Shown: piece after piece, positions 1-6,407 of the stretch | Numbering within the stretch: the first letter of the stretch is position 1 | How the letters are laid out: every line of letters starts with the position of its first letter | Assembly: GCA_902497145.1 (NCBI GenBank) | Contig: CABVDR010000035.1 | Location: 1-27,141 of the forward strand | Length of the DNA stretch: 27,141 nucleotides | Reading direction: 5' to 3' | From: an uncultured Oscillospiraceae bacterium | GTDB taxonomy: Bacteria; Bacillota; Clostridia; Oscillospirales; Oscillospiraceae | Position numbers and translations under genes: made by a program | The notes under the pieces: model-generated | Databases searched by the model: none | The model's input: the letters and a program-made list of their open reading frames with translations, nothing else | What the model was told of the DNA's origin: nothing

Positions 1-29
1 CTTTACCCACCCCATATCAAATGGCGTTT

Positions 30-66
30 GGGCCGGAGCTTCGGCTCCGGCCCTTCCCATTTTTTC
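30..66 (+). terminator. UUCG-loop hairpin terminator
   Basis: A perfect 10-bp G+C-rich stem (30-39 with 44-53) closes on a C(TTCG)G tetraloop, an unusually stable loop. A T-rich run follows at 60-65 after a short CCCA interruption. It probably ends a plus-strand transcript entering from the left of the window. The interrupted T-tract lowers certainty. Confidence 0.7.
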
Positions 67-94
67 GCTGTGACTCAGCTTCCAGCTATCACAT

Positions 95-169
95 AGGGGT
101 GTAGCCAAGTGGTAAGGCAAGGGACTTTGACTCCCTCACTCGCTGGTTCGAGTCCAGCCATCCCTGCCA
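95..169 (+). tRNA. tRNA-Gln (TTG)
   Basis: A full cloverleaf can be folded. The acceptor AGGGGTG pairs with CATCCCT (one G-T pair), the D arm is GCC/GGC, and the anticodon stem AGGGA/TCCCT carries loop CTTTGAC with anticodon TTG. The T arm GCTGG-TTCGAGT-CCAGC is perfect, and discriminator G is followed by an encoded CCA. It lies 67 bp upstream of tRNA-Lys on the same strand, and no hairpin separates them, so they may be cotranscribed. Confidence 0.97.
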
Positions 170-236
170 CTTTTTTCTGTGTTTTCTGGTCCGGCAGTTG
201 CGGAGGCAGTCCTGTTTTTCGTTTGATTGATTTCAT

Positions 237-312
237 GACCCAGTAGCTCAGTCGGCAGAGCACCTGCCTTTTAAGCAGGGTGTCCGGAGTTCGAATCTCC
301 GCTGGGTCACCA
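237..312 (+). tRNA. tRNA-Lys (TTT)
   Basis: The acceptor GACCCAG pairs perfectly with CTGGGTC. The anticodon stem CTGCC/GGCAG is not fully symmetrical, but the loop reads CTTTTAA with anticodon TTT. The T arm TCCGGAG-TTCGAAT-CTCCG is present and CCA is encoded. The final A of CCA is also the first base of the terminator stem that follows. Confidence 0.97.
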
Positions 313-350
313 AAAAGAAGGACACGACTTTGTCGTGTCCTTCTTTTTGG
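312..350 (+). terminator. tRNA-Lys terminator, repeat copy 1
   Basis: A perfect 17-bp stem (312-328 with 332-348) has a 3-nt loop and ends in a T5 run, so it ends the tRNA-Gln/Lys transcript. The stem starts inside the CCA end of tRNA-Lys. The A-rich left arm means it can also act on the minus strand. Its core recurs nearly identically at 698-733. Confidence 0.9.
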
Positions 351-422
351 GTTCCGCCGCCCATAGGACGGCTCCACCCTTCGGTCATTCAAATGCTCGG
401 GTGAAATAAATTCGCCCTCCGC

Positions 423-454
423 CAAGGTTTTGGGCCATTGGCCCAAAAACCTTG
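423..454. repeat. Long inverted repeat (hairpin)
   Basis: CAAGGTTTTGGGCC faces its reverse complement across a short AT centre, with one extra A in the right arm. No T-tract follows, so it is not an obvious terminator. It is the most prominent element of the noncoding 350-520 segment. Confidence 0.75.
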
Positions 455-527
455 TACGGCGCAAAAGCGCCGCCCCGCTGTGCAGGGCCCCGGTTTCTTT
501 GCGGTATCAATAGTGTTGCGATGTTCT

Positions 528-566
528 ACGTCGGAGCAAAGCAAGCTTTGCTCCGACGTTTTTTAT
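528..566 (+). terminator. Perfect 15-bp hairpin with T6 tail
   Basis: Arms 528-542 and 545-559 are perfectly complementary with a 2-nt spacer and are followed by six Ts. The form is a plus-strand intrinsic terminator. No gene needing it lies between here and the tRNA-Lys terminator, so it either backs up that terminator, ends an unrecognised small transcript from 350-527, or is a mobile hairpin repeat. Confidence 0.7.
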
Positions 567-697
567 GCTTATGTGTAAAAAAGCATCATTTGTCCACTCC
601 CTTGCTCCTCCTTTGCAAATTATACCCCCTTGTGCTGGGGAAATTTAGGTTAGGGCACATCTCTGAGTGGCATTCTTAAAACGGTTCACCGATTTTC

Positions 698-735
698 AAA
701 AGAAGGACACGACTTTCGTCGTGTCCTTCTTTTTT
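698..735 (-). terminator. Terminator of the LysR gene, repeat copy 2
   Basis: A perfect 16-bp stem (698-713 with 718-733) has a TTTC loop and T-rich ends in both directions. It sits 10 bp past the stop of the minus-strand LysR gene, so it most likely ends that transcript. Its stem is the same sequence as the tRNA-Lys terminator at 312-348; only the loop differs by one base. Confidence 0.85.
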
Positions 736-745
736 CGACACAACT

Positions 746-1606
746 CTATTGCAGCCACTCCGCCCATACTCCGGAAAACAGGTTGTCCTTCAGGCAGGCA
801 AAATAGAAGGCTCCGCTCATAGGTGCGTCAGCCAATTCAAAGCGGGCCAGTTTTCCTTGGGCAAGCTCCTTTTCCACCACTGGCGCATACAGGAAGGAGA
901 TGCCAAGGCCATCGGCTACCAGAGATTTGATGGCCTCAAACTCACTGATCGTCACCACACTCTCAAAGCTGTCCAGCGTGCAGTTCAGGCGGCGCAGGGC
1001 ATCTTCAAAAATGGCCCGGGTTCCGGATCCCACTTCCCGCAAAATAAGCCGTTCTCCCCGCAGTTCATCCACAGACACGCTGCGGCCTGCCAGTCGGTGT
1101 CCGGGCGTACAGACACCAAAGAATGCCTCCCGCCGGAATAGCTGCGTCTCATACCGGCTGCGTTCAAAAAAGCCCTCCACCAGCACAAAGTCCAGCTGTC
1201 CCTCCTCCAGCGCCCGGAGCAGCACCTGAGTATTGTCCACCAGCAGAGAGAAATTAGCCTCTGGGTGGGCCCGAAGAAAGTGTTCCACCTTGGGGGCCAC
1301 CACGTATTCGCCGATGGTCTTGGAGGTTCCCACCCGCAGGGAGATGGGGGCGTCCTCCGCCATGGCTTCCTCGATCTTCTGGCTGTTATAGGCCATGGAG
1401 CAGGTAAACTCCCGCAGACGCAGGCCTGCCTCGGTCAGACGAAGCACCTTGCCCTCGTAGGAAAACAGCCGACAGCCGTAGTGCTCCTCCAGGTAGTGGA
1501 TGTGGTGGGTCACCGCGGGTTGGGTCAGGCACAGCCGCTCAGCCGCCCGGGTGTAATTCATGGTCTCGCACAGCACCAAAAACGTGTTCCAACGGGGATC
1601 TAACAT
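746..1606 (-). CDS. LysR-family transcriptional regulator (YeiE/CysL-like)
   Basis: This 286-residue protein has the usual LysR length. An N-terminal winged helix-turn-helix (about residues 3-62, with TRAAERLCLTQPAVTHHI as the core) is followed by a substrate-binding-type effector domain. Family knowledge: LysR proteins bind T-N11-A sites and respond to a small ligand; YeiE and CysL regulators accompany YeiH exporters and sulfur metabolism. The start at 1606 is chosen because AGGTG stands 6 bases upstream; an in-frame GTG at 1615 would overlap that ribosome site. The gene diverges from the exporter gene, the classic arrangement for a LysR regulator and its target. The LysR assignment is firm; the link to sulfite or a related anion is inferred from context. 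Confidence 0.93.
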   Translation of the reverse strand: MLDPRWNTFLVLCETMNYTRAAERLCLTQPAVTHHIHYLEEHYGCRLFSYEGKVLRLTEAGLRLREFTCSMAYNSQKIEEAMAEDAPISLRVGTSKTIGEYVVAPKVEHFLRAHPEANFSLLVDNTQVLLRALEEGQLDFVLVEGFFERSRYETQLFRREAFFGVCTPGHRLAGRSVSVDELRGERLILREVGSGTRAIFEDALRRLNCTLDSFESVVTISEFEAIKSLVADGLGISFLYAPVVEKELAQGKLARFELADAPMSGAFYFACLKDNLFSGVWAEWLQ

Positions 1607-1631
1607 CGCAATCACCTATTATATCAACTTA

Positions 1632-1644
1632 TAGTTAAATAACA
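1632..1644. promoter_or_regulatory. Candidate LysR operator (T-N11-A)
   Basis: GTTAAATAAC (1634-1643) is a perfect 4-bp dyad around AA, inside a T-N11-A frame typical of LysR binding sites. It lies about 50 bases upstream of the predicted exporter start of transcription and just downstream of the predicted start for the LysR gene. That position would fit activation of one and repression of the other. The core is short, so this is tentative. Confidence 0.4.
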
Positions 1645-1653
1645 ATTCTTCAT

Positions 1654-1682
1654 TTTATTTTATCGTTGAACTGGTTTATAAT
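1654..1682 (+). promoter_or_regulatory. Promoter of the exporter operon
   Basis: A perfect TATAAT (1677-1682) lacks a good -35; the 17-bp-spaced position reads TTTATT. A strong -10 with a poor -35 is typical of promoters needing an activator, here presumably the divergent LysR protein. Confidence 0.45.
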
Positions 1683-1685
1683 CAA
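1657..1685 (-). promoter_or_regulatory. Promoter of the LysR gene
   Basis: On the minus strand a -35 TTGATT (1680-1685) and a -10 TAAAAT (1657-1662) are separated by 17 bp. Transcription would start near 1650, giving a leader of about 44 bases. The -35 overlaps the -10 of the divergent exporter promoter, so the two probably compete for polymerase. Confidence 0.5.
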
Positions 1686-1727
1686 GACCGGTCAAAGAAA
1701 AAATACAGTGAAAGAGAGAGAATTCCT

Positions 1728-2759
1728 ATGGAACACTTGAAAAAAACGCTCCCCGGCCTTTTGGTCTGCCTGCTTCTGGCAATTCCCTGCTGGTTTCTGG
1801 GCCACGCCTTCCCCGTGATCGGAGGTCCCGTCTTTGCCATCCTAGCCGGGATGGTGGTAGCCATGATCATTGGCTCCCGGGCAGTCCTTCAGCCCGGCAT
1901 TGCCTTCACCTCCAAAAAGATTTTACAGTACGCGGTGATCCTGCTGGGCTTTGGTCTGAACCTGTCCGAGATCGCAAAGGTAGGTCTTCTTTCTCTTCCC
2001 ATTATCTGTACCACGATCACGGTCTCCCTGCTGATCGCCTTTTTCCTTCGGAAATATCTGAATATGCCTAATAACATTTCTGTACTGGTAGGTGTAGGCT
2101 CCTCCATCTGCGGCGGCTCCGCCATTGCCGCCACCGCCCCTGTCATCGGCGCGGATGATGAGGAGATTGCCCAGTCCATCTCGGTGATCTTTCTGTTCAA
2201 CATCCTGGCCGCCCTCTTCTTCCCTACCCTGGGTGGAATTCTGGGCATGAGCAACGAGGGCTTCGGCCTGTTCGCCGGCACTGCGATCAATGACACTTCC
2301 TCCGTGACGGCCGCTGCCGCCACCTGGGACACCCTCCACGGCACCGGCGGGGCAGTCCTCAACTACGCCACCATTGTCAAGCTCACCCGCACCCTGGCCA
2401 TTATCCCCATCACCCTTGCCCTGGCCTTCTGGCGCACCTGGCAGGTGAAGCGAGGCAGCACCGTGTCCAACGGCTCCTTCCAGCTCAAGAAGATCTTCCC
2501 CTTCTTCATCCTCTTCTTCGTTTTGGCCTCCATCATCACCACCGTAGCTACCGTGTCCGGCGTGGACGCCGCCTTCTTCCAGCCCTTTAAGGAACTCTCC
2601 AAGTTCTTTATCATCCTGGCTATGGCCGCGATTGGTCTGAACACCAATCTGGTCAAGCTGGTGAAAACCGGTGGGAAACCCATTTTTATGGGCGCCTGCT
2701 GCTGGTTCGGCATCACCTGTGCCAGCCTTATTATGCAGCACCTGGAGGGTCTGCTGTAA
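1728..2759 (+). CDS. YeiH/UPF0324-family putative sulfur-anion exporter
   Basis: The 343-residue, very hydrophobic protein contains about ten predicted membrane helices, the expected size for the YeiH family (UPF0324). Family hallmarks visible are the glycine-rich VGVGSSICGGSAIAATAPVI (about residues 121-140), an acidic DDEE just after it, and the GTAINDTSSVTAAA segment in the middle. Members are annotated as putative sulfate or sulfite exporters and occur beside LysR regulators; experimental support for substrate is limited. The start follows a weak GAGAG ribosome site. A TrxR-like flavoprotein gene begins 54 bp downstream with no terminator between, so the two are probably one transcript. 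Confidence 0.9.
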   Translation: MEHLKKTLPGLLVCLLLAIPCWFLGHAFPVIGGPVFAILAGMVVAMIIGSRAVLQPGIAFTSKKILQYAVILLGFGLNLSEIAKVGLLSLPIICTTITVSLLIAFFLRKYLNMPNNISVLVGVGSSICGGSAIAATAPVIGADDEEIAQSISVIFLFNILAALFFPTLGGILGMSNEGFGLFAGTAINDTSSVTAAAATWDTLHGTGGAVLNYATIVKLTRTLAIIPITLALAFWRTWQVKRGSTVSNGSFQLKKIFPFFILFFVLASIITTVATVSGVDAAFFQPFKELSKFFIILAMAAIGLNTNLVKLVKTGGKPIFMGACCWFGITCASLIMQHLEGLL

Positions 2760-2813
2760 ACCTACATTACAATCACCAATACAAAACGTTTATTTTATGG
2801 GAGGTAATCCAAT

Positions 2814-3710
2814 ATGTATGACATTTTGATTATCGGCGCCGGCCCTGCCGGCATCAGCGCGGGCATCTATGCGGTCAGCCGCGGAAAGAAAACCCTGATT
2901 CTGGAGCAGGCCCAGGTGGGCGGCATCATCGGCAAGGTATCCACGGTCACCCACTATACCGCCCTCCAGGCCCATGAGACGGGCGCCACCTTTGCCGCCC
3001 GTATGAAGGAACAGGCCCTGAACGCAGGTGTGGAGATCGCCTATGAGACGGTCACCGGCGTGGATCTGGTCGGCGAAGTAAAGACCATTCACACCAACAA
3101 GGGAAGCTATCAGGCCCGCCGTGTGATTCTGGCCAACGGCGGTACGCCCCGCAAACTGGGCATTCCCGGCGAGGCAGAGCTGGCCGGCAAGGGCATGGGC
3201 CTGAACGCCCCCCGGGATGGAGCATCCTACACTGGAAAGAACATCTATGTGGTGGGCGGCGCTGACGGAGCGGTAAAAGAGGCTCTGTATCTTGCTTCCT
3301 TTGCCCGCAAGCTGACCATTATCCATTTTGAGGATCAGCTGGGCTGCATCCCCGAGTTCCGCCAGAAGGTGGCCGCTGCGGGCAATATCACCCTGAAACT
3401 GGGCTCCCGCCTCCATGCTGTTTACGGGCAGGATCAGGTGGAGCGTCTGGAGATTGCCAGCGAGCGGGACGGTTCCATTGAGACCATTGAGGACCCTGGC
3501 TGCGGCATCTTTGTGTATGCCGGTGTGGCCCCCAACACTCAACTGTACACCCAGCTCGCCCTTCAGGACGGCTACATCGTAACCGACGAGAAGATGGAAA
3601 CCTCCATTCCCGGTGTGTACGCCGCCGGAGACATCCGTGTGAAGCAGGTGCGCCAGGTAGCCACTGCTGTGTCTGACGGTGCCGTGGCGGCCATCAACGC
3701 TGCGCTGTAA
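2814..3710 (+). CDS. Thioredoxin-reductase-like FAD/NAD(P) oxidoreductase lacking the CXXC
   Basis: The 298-residue protein has the fold and length of low-molecular-weight thioredoxin reductase. It shows an N-terminal FAD motif GAGPAG (8-13), a central nucleotide-binding motif GGADGA (148-153, normally GGGxSA), and the C-terminal FAD motif GVYAAGDI (267-274). The active-site CATC, which should precede DG, is replaced by NAPR (131-134), so both redox cysteines are gone; the only cysteines are 178 and 230, far apart. It therefore cannot reduce thioredoxin by the normal disulfide relay. It also lacks the C-terminal extension expected of ferredoxin-NADP reductases of this fold. GGAGGT 8 bases before ATG fixes the start. 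Its place behind the exporter suggests redox chemistry on the same compound or a protein partner; the substrate is unknown. Confidence 0.9.
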   Translation: MYDILIIGAGPAGISAGIYAVSRGKKTLILEQAQVGGIIGKVSTVTHYTALQAHETGATFAARMKEQALNAGVEIAYETVTGVDLVGEVKTIHTNKGSYQARRVILANGGTPRKLGIPGEAELAGKGMGLNAPRDGASYTGKNIYVVGGADGAVKEALYLASFARKLTIIHFEDQLGCIPEFRQKVAAAGNITLKLGSRLHAVYGQDQVERLEIASERDGSIETIEDPGCGIFVYAGVAPNTQLYTQLALQDGYIVTDEKMETSIPGVYAAGDIRVKQVRQVATAVSDGAVAAINAAL

Positions 3711-3729
3711 GCCCTCCTCCATATATACA

Positions 3730-3779
3730 AAGCAGGCATCCATCTCCGTTTCTCCTGGAGATGGATGCCTGCTTATTTT
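3730..3779 (+). terminator. Terminator of the exporter/flavoprotein operon
   Basis: A perfect 18-bp stem (3730-3747 with 3757-3774) with a 9-nt loop is followed by ATTTTG. It lies 20 bp after the flavoprotein stop codon. The T-tract is short, but the stem is very stable. Confidence 0.85.
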
Positions 3780-3909
3780 GTGCTTGTGTTTGTATACCAG
3801 TTTCCACACCCAAAAGGATGCCTTTTCTACAATAAGGTTTTAAGTATTGATCCTTTACAACCATCCATTGAAACATGGACTCCGTGTTCAGATCGTCACT
3901 GCGAGTCGG

Positions 3910-4869
3910 TCATAACAAAGCCAATACCTGCTCCGGCTCGGGCATGGAGCGGATCGCCCCTCGCCGGGTGGTAACCAGATAGGCCGCCGCGTTGGCAAAG
4001 CGCAGCATCTGGGAGAGATCGTCGGATGTGAGGTGTTCCAGTCCATGTTCCAGCAGGAAATTCAGAACACAGGCACAAAAAGTGTCTCCCGCGCCGGTGG
4101 TCTCGATCACGCCGCCCAGGGACAGACCAGGCTGAAACACCCGTAGACCGTGATAGTAGGAAATACTCCCCTGGGCTCCCGCGGTCACATTGACCAGTTG
4201 AATATTAGGAAATTGAGCGATGAGCTTGGCCGCCCCGGCATCAAAATCGGTCTCTCCGGTGAGAAACAGCAGCTCGTCGTCGGAAATCTTTGCCACGTCG
4301 CACTGGGCAAGGCCCCAGCAGATCTGCTCTCTGGCCTGATCCAGACTGCCCCACAACGGTGGGCGCAGATTTGGATCAAACGAGAGGATACAGCCCGCCG
4401 CCTGGGCCTGGGCCACTGCCTTTTGGGTGGCGCTGCGCACTGGCTCTCCAGTGAGGGACAAGGAGCCGAAGTGGAAGATCTTGGCCTGGGCAATTACATC
4501 CTCGGGAACCTCTTCTGGAGTAAGCAGCGCATCTGCTCCGGGGTCCCGGTAGAAGGAGAAGTCCCGGTCTCCGTTTTCTGCCGTTTTGACAAAGGCCAAG
4601 GTTGTGTGGCTGTGGGCGTCTATTACCAGGCCGTCCATGGAGATGCCAGCCTCTACGCCAACTTGCCGCAGAAAGTGGCCAAACTGGTCCTTGCCTACTT
4701 TTCCAATGAACGCTGTGCGCTTGCCCAGCTTTGCCAGCATGGCAAGCACATTGCAGGGGGCACCGCCGGGATTGGCCTCATAGAAGGGATTTCCTTGGGC
4801 GCTGGCTCCGTTGCCGGTGAAGTCCACCAGCAGTTCGCCCAGGGCAGCCACATCAATGTTTTTCTTCAC
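3910..4869 (-). CDS. scrK: Fructokinase, PfkB/ribokinase family
   Basis: This cytoplasmic sugar kinase of about 319 residues shows the two PfkB signatures. GGAPCNVLAMLAKLG near the N-terminus contributes to sugar binding, and TTGAGDTFCA near residue 262 carries the catalytic Asp and anion hole. It would phosphorylate fructose released by the GH32 enzyme encoded just upstream. The GTG at 4869 is chosen because GGTGG lies 5 bases ahead and the protein then starts like other family members (KKNIDVAALGELLVDF). A TTG at 4890, overlapping the GH32 stop by four bases, is possible but has no ribosome site. It is the last gene of the operon; I see no clear terminator in 3780-3909. PfkB assignment is firm; fructose as substrate rests on context. 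Confidence 0.9.
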   Translation of the reverse strand: MKKNIDVAALGELLVDFTGNGASAQGNPFYEANPGGAPCNVLAMLAKLGKRTAFIGKVGKDQFGHFLRQVGVEAGISMDGLVIDAHSHTTLAFVKTAENGDRDFSFYRDPGADALLTPEEVPEDVIAQAKIFHFGSLSLTGEPVRSATQKAVAQAQAAGCILSFDPNLRPPLWGSLDQAREQICWGLAQCDVAKISDDELLFLTGETDFDAGAAKLIAQFPNIQLVNVTAGAQGSISYYHGLRVFQPGLSLGGVIETTGAGDTFCACVLNFLLEHGLEHLTSDDLSQMLRFANAAAYLVTTRRGAIRSMPEPEQVLALL

Positions 4870-4886
4870 TCGTTCCACCGCTTTCT

Positions 4887-6371
4887 TCAAACCACAAGGT
4901 CATACTTTTCCACGTCGATCAGGGCCTGCCCGCCCGCCTCAAAGGTGATGGCATCGGCCTGCTGGCGGGTATAGATCACACAACTGGCCGCCTGCTCTCC
5001 GTCGTTGACAAAGACCTCTACGCTAAACCGATCCAAAAGGATCCGCAGCTTCAGTTCCCCTCCCTGAGGCCGCACAAGGAAACTCCGGGTGTGAACAATA
5101 TCATGGGGCAGGCCGCTGCGGGTACGGTCGATTTTCAACGTACTTTCATTGGGCCGATAGCGGATAATCGTATCATGAGTTCCGTCTTTTGCCACATGGA
5201 TACGGAACCAGCGGTATATTTCGCTGCCCGTAGGCCGGATGGTCACCGTCATATCCACCATGCGGCCTTGGACTCCAGGCAGATTGACTTCCCCGCTCAC
5301 CGGGATGTTCCGATGGAATATCTGTTCTCCCCGGCAGGCCTCCAGCTCCCGGACGGGACGCTGGCACAGCCGCCCGTCCCGCAGGAACAGTTCCCGGGGG
5401 AGGGTCATTTGACCAAACCAGCGGCAGTGGGCTGGCTTGGCTCCCGCCGTGGCCCAGTTCTGCATCCAGGCGATCATGATCCGCCGCCCGTCGGGAGTCA
5501 GGAGAGTCTGGGGGGCGTAGAAGTCCAGCCCGTAGTCCACCGCCTGAACCGTCTGGCGGTGAAACTCCATGCTCTGGGGATCATAGTCTCCCAGTAGGCA
5601 CAGGGCGTTGTTGCCCGCGTGGAATTCCAGGCCAATGGGATACATCTCCTGGGGGCTGGCCAGCAGCACCTGCCGCCCGTCCAGAGGGAAGAAATCGGGG
5701 CATTCCCACATTTTCCCGTACTGATTATGGCAGGCGTCCAGGGTGCGGACGTAGTCCCACTTCAGGCCGTCCATACTTTTATAGAGAAGAATGGCTCCGC
5801 TGCCGTCCGCCGGGCGGTTGCCGATGACGGCATAGTAGGTCCCATCTGCTTCACGCCATACCTTGGGATCCCGGAAGTCTGCTGCGCTGCCCCCTTCAGG
5901 CAGGTCGTCCTTGTCCAGCACCGGGTTGAGGGAGTACTTCTCATAATTCAGCCCGTCACCAATGGCCACACACTGGGTCTGGATATCCCGCAGAACCCCA
6001 TCCTCGTCCCGCTCCCGCTGGACCCCCGTGTACATCAGCAGCTGCCGCCCATCGGGCAGCTCCACCGCGCCGCCGGAGAAGCAGCCGCCGGCATCACAAG
6101 GCTGGTCAGGGGCCAGGGCGGCGGGGAGACGCTCCCAGTGGATGAAGTCCTCTGTGGTCAGGTGCCCCCAGTGCATGGGGCCCCACTCGTTGGAGTAGGG
6201 GTGATACTGGTAGAACAGATGGCATTTCCCCTGGTAAATCGAGAATCCGTTGGGATCGTTCATCCAGCCGATGGTGGGGGTTGCGTGGAACCCAGGGCGT
6301 TCCGCCGCGGGAATATGGGGCCCGTACTGGGCTTCAAAATCTCGTGCCTTTTGCAGTTGTGTGCTAACCAT
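4887..6371 (-). CDS. GH32 beta-fructofuranosidase / sucrose-6-phosphate hydrolase type
   Basis: The 494-residue enzyme is a glycoside hydrolase of family 32. The catalytic triad is visible: Asp39 in WMNDPNG (nucleophile), Asp168 in FRDPKV (transition-state stabiliser) and Glu223 in ECPD (acid/base). A five-bladed propeller domain (about 25-330) is followed by a C-terminal beta-sandwich with the usual RSFLVRPQGGELKLRILLDRFSVEVFVNDG region. There is no signal peptide, so it acts in the cytoplasm on imported sucrose or short fructo-oligosaccharides. Because an ABC importer rather than a PTS accompanies it, unphosphorylated sugar is the likely substrate despite similarity to sucrose-6-phosphate hydrolases. 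AAGGATGAG precedes the ATG. The gene follows the binding-protein gene by 36 bp. Confidence 0.95.
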   Translation of the reverse strand: MVSTQLQKARDFEAQYGPHIPAAERPGFHATPTIGWMNDPNGFSIYQGKCHLFYQYHPYSNEWGPMHWGHLTTEDFIHWERLPAALAPDQPCDAGGCFSGGAVELPDGRQLLMYTGVQRERDEDGVLRDIQTQCVAIGDGLNYEKYSLNPVLDKDDLPEGGSAADFRDPKVWREADGTYYAVIGNRPADGSGAILLYKSMDGLKWDYVRTLDACHNQYGKMWECPDFFPLDGRQVLLASPQEMYPIGLEFHAGNNALCLLGDYDPQSMEFHRQTVQAVDYGLDFYAPQTLLTPDGRRIMIAWMQNWATAGAKPAHCRWFGQMTLPRELFLRDGRLCQRPVRELEACRGEQIFHRNIPVSGEVNLPGVQGRMVDMTVTIRPTGSEIYRWFRIHVAKDGTHDTIIRYRPNESTLKIDRTRSGLPHDIVHTRSFLVRPQGGELKLRILLDRFSVEVFVNDGEQAASCVIYTRQQADAITFEAGGQALIDVEKYDLVV

Positions 6372-6407
6372 AGAATCTCATCCTTTGATCGAATTTGGGT
6401 GCGCCGC

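Larger units (their letters stand above)
350..697. other. Hairpin-rich region without a credible gene
   Basis: I find no coding frame here with a ribosome site or recognisable protein. The stretch holds a long imperfect hairpin (423-454), a small GGCGC-AAAA-GCGCC hairpin near 459-472, and a perfect terminator-like hairpin (528-559). A TATAAT-like sequence on the minus strand sits at 619-624. The base composition shifts from G+C-rich (350-500) to A+T-richer (560-700). It could be a dispersed noncoding repeat, a relic insertion or a small RNA gene; the sequence alone does not decide. Confidence 0.5.

Noticed and set aside
75..464. 129-codon open frame on the minus strand
   Set aside because: It is antisense to tRNA-Gln, tRNA-Lys and the terminator; its peptide is the translation of tRNA complements.
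569..624. Minus-strand TATAAT followed by a 6-codon ATG frame (589 to 569), possible leader peptide
   Set aside because: There is no good -35, the ribosome site is weak, and no regulated gene follows on that strand.
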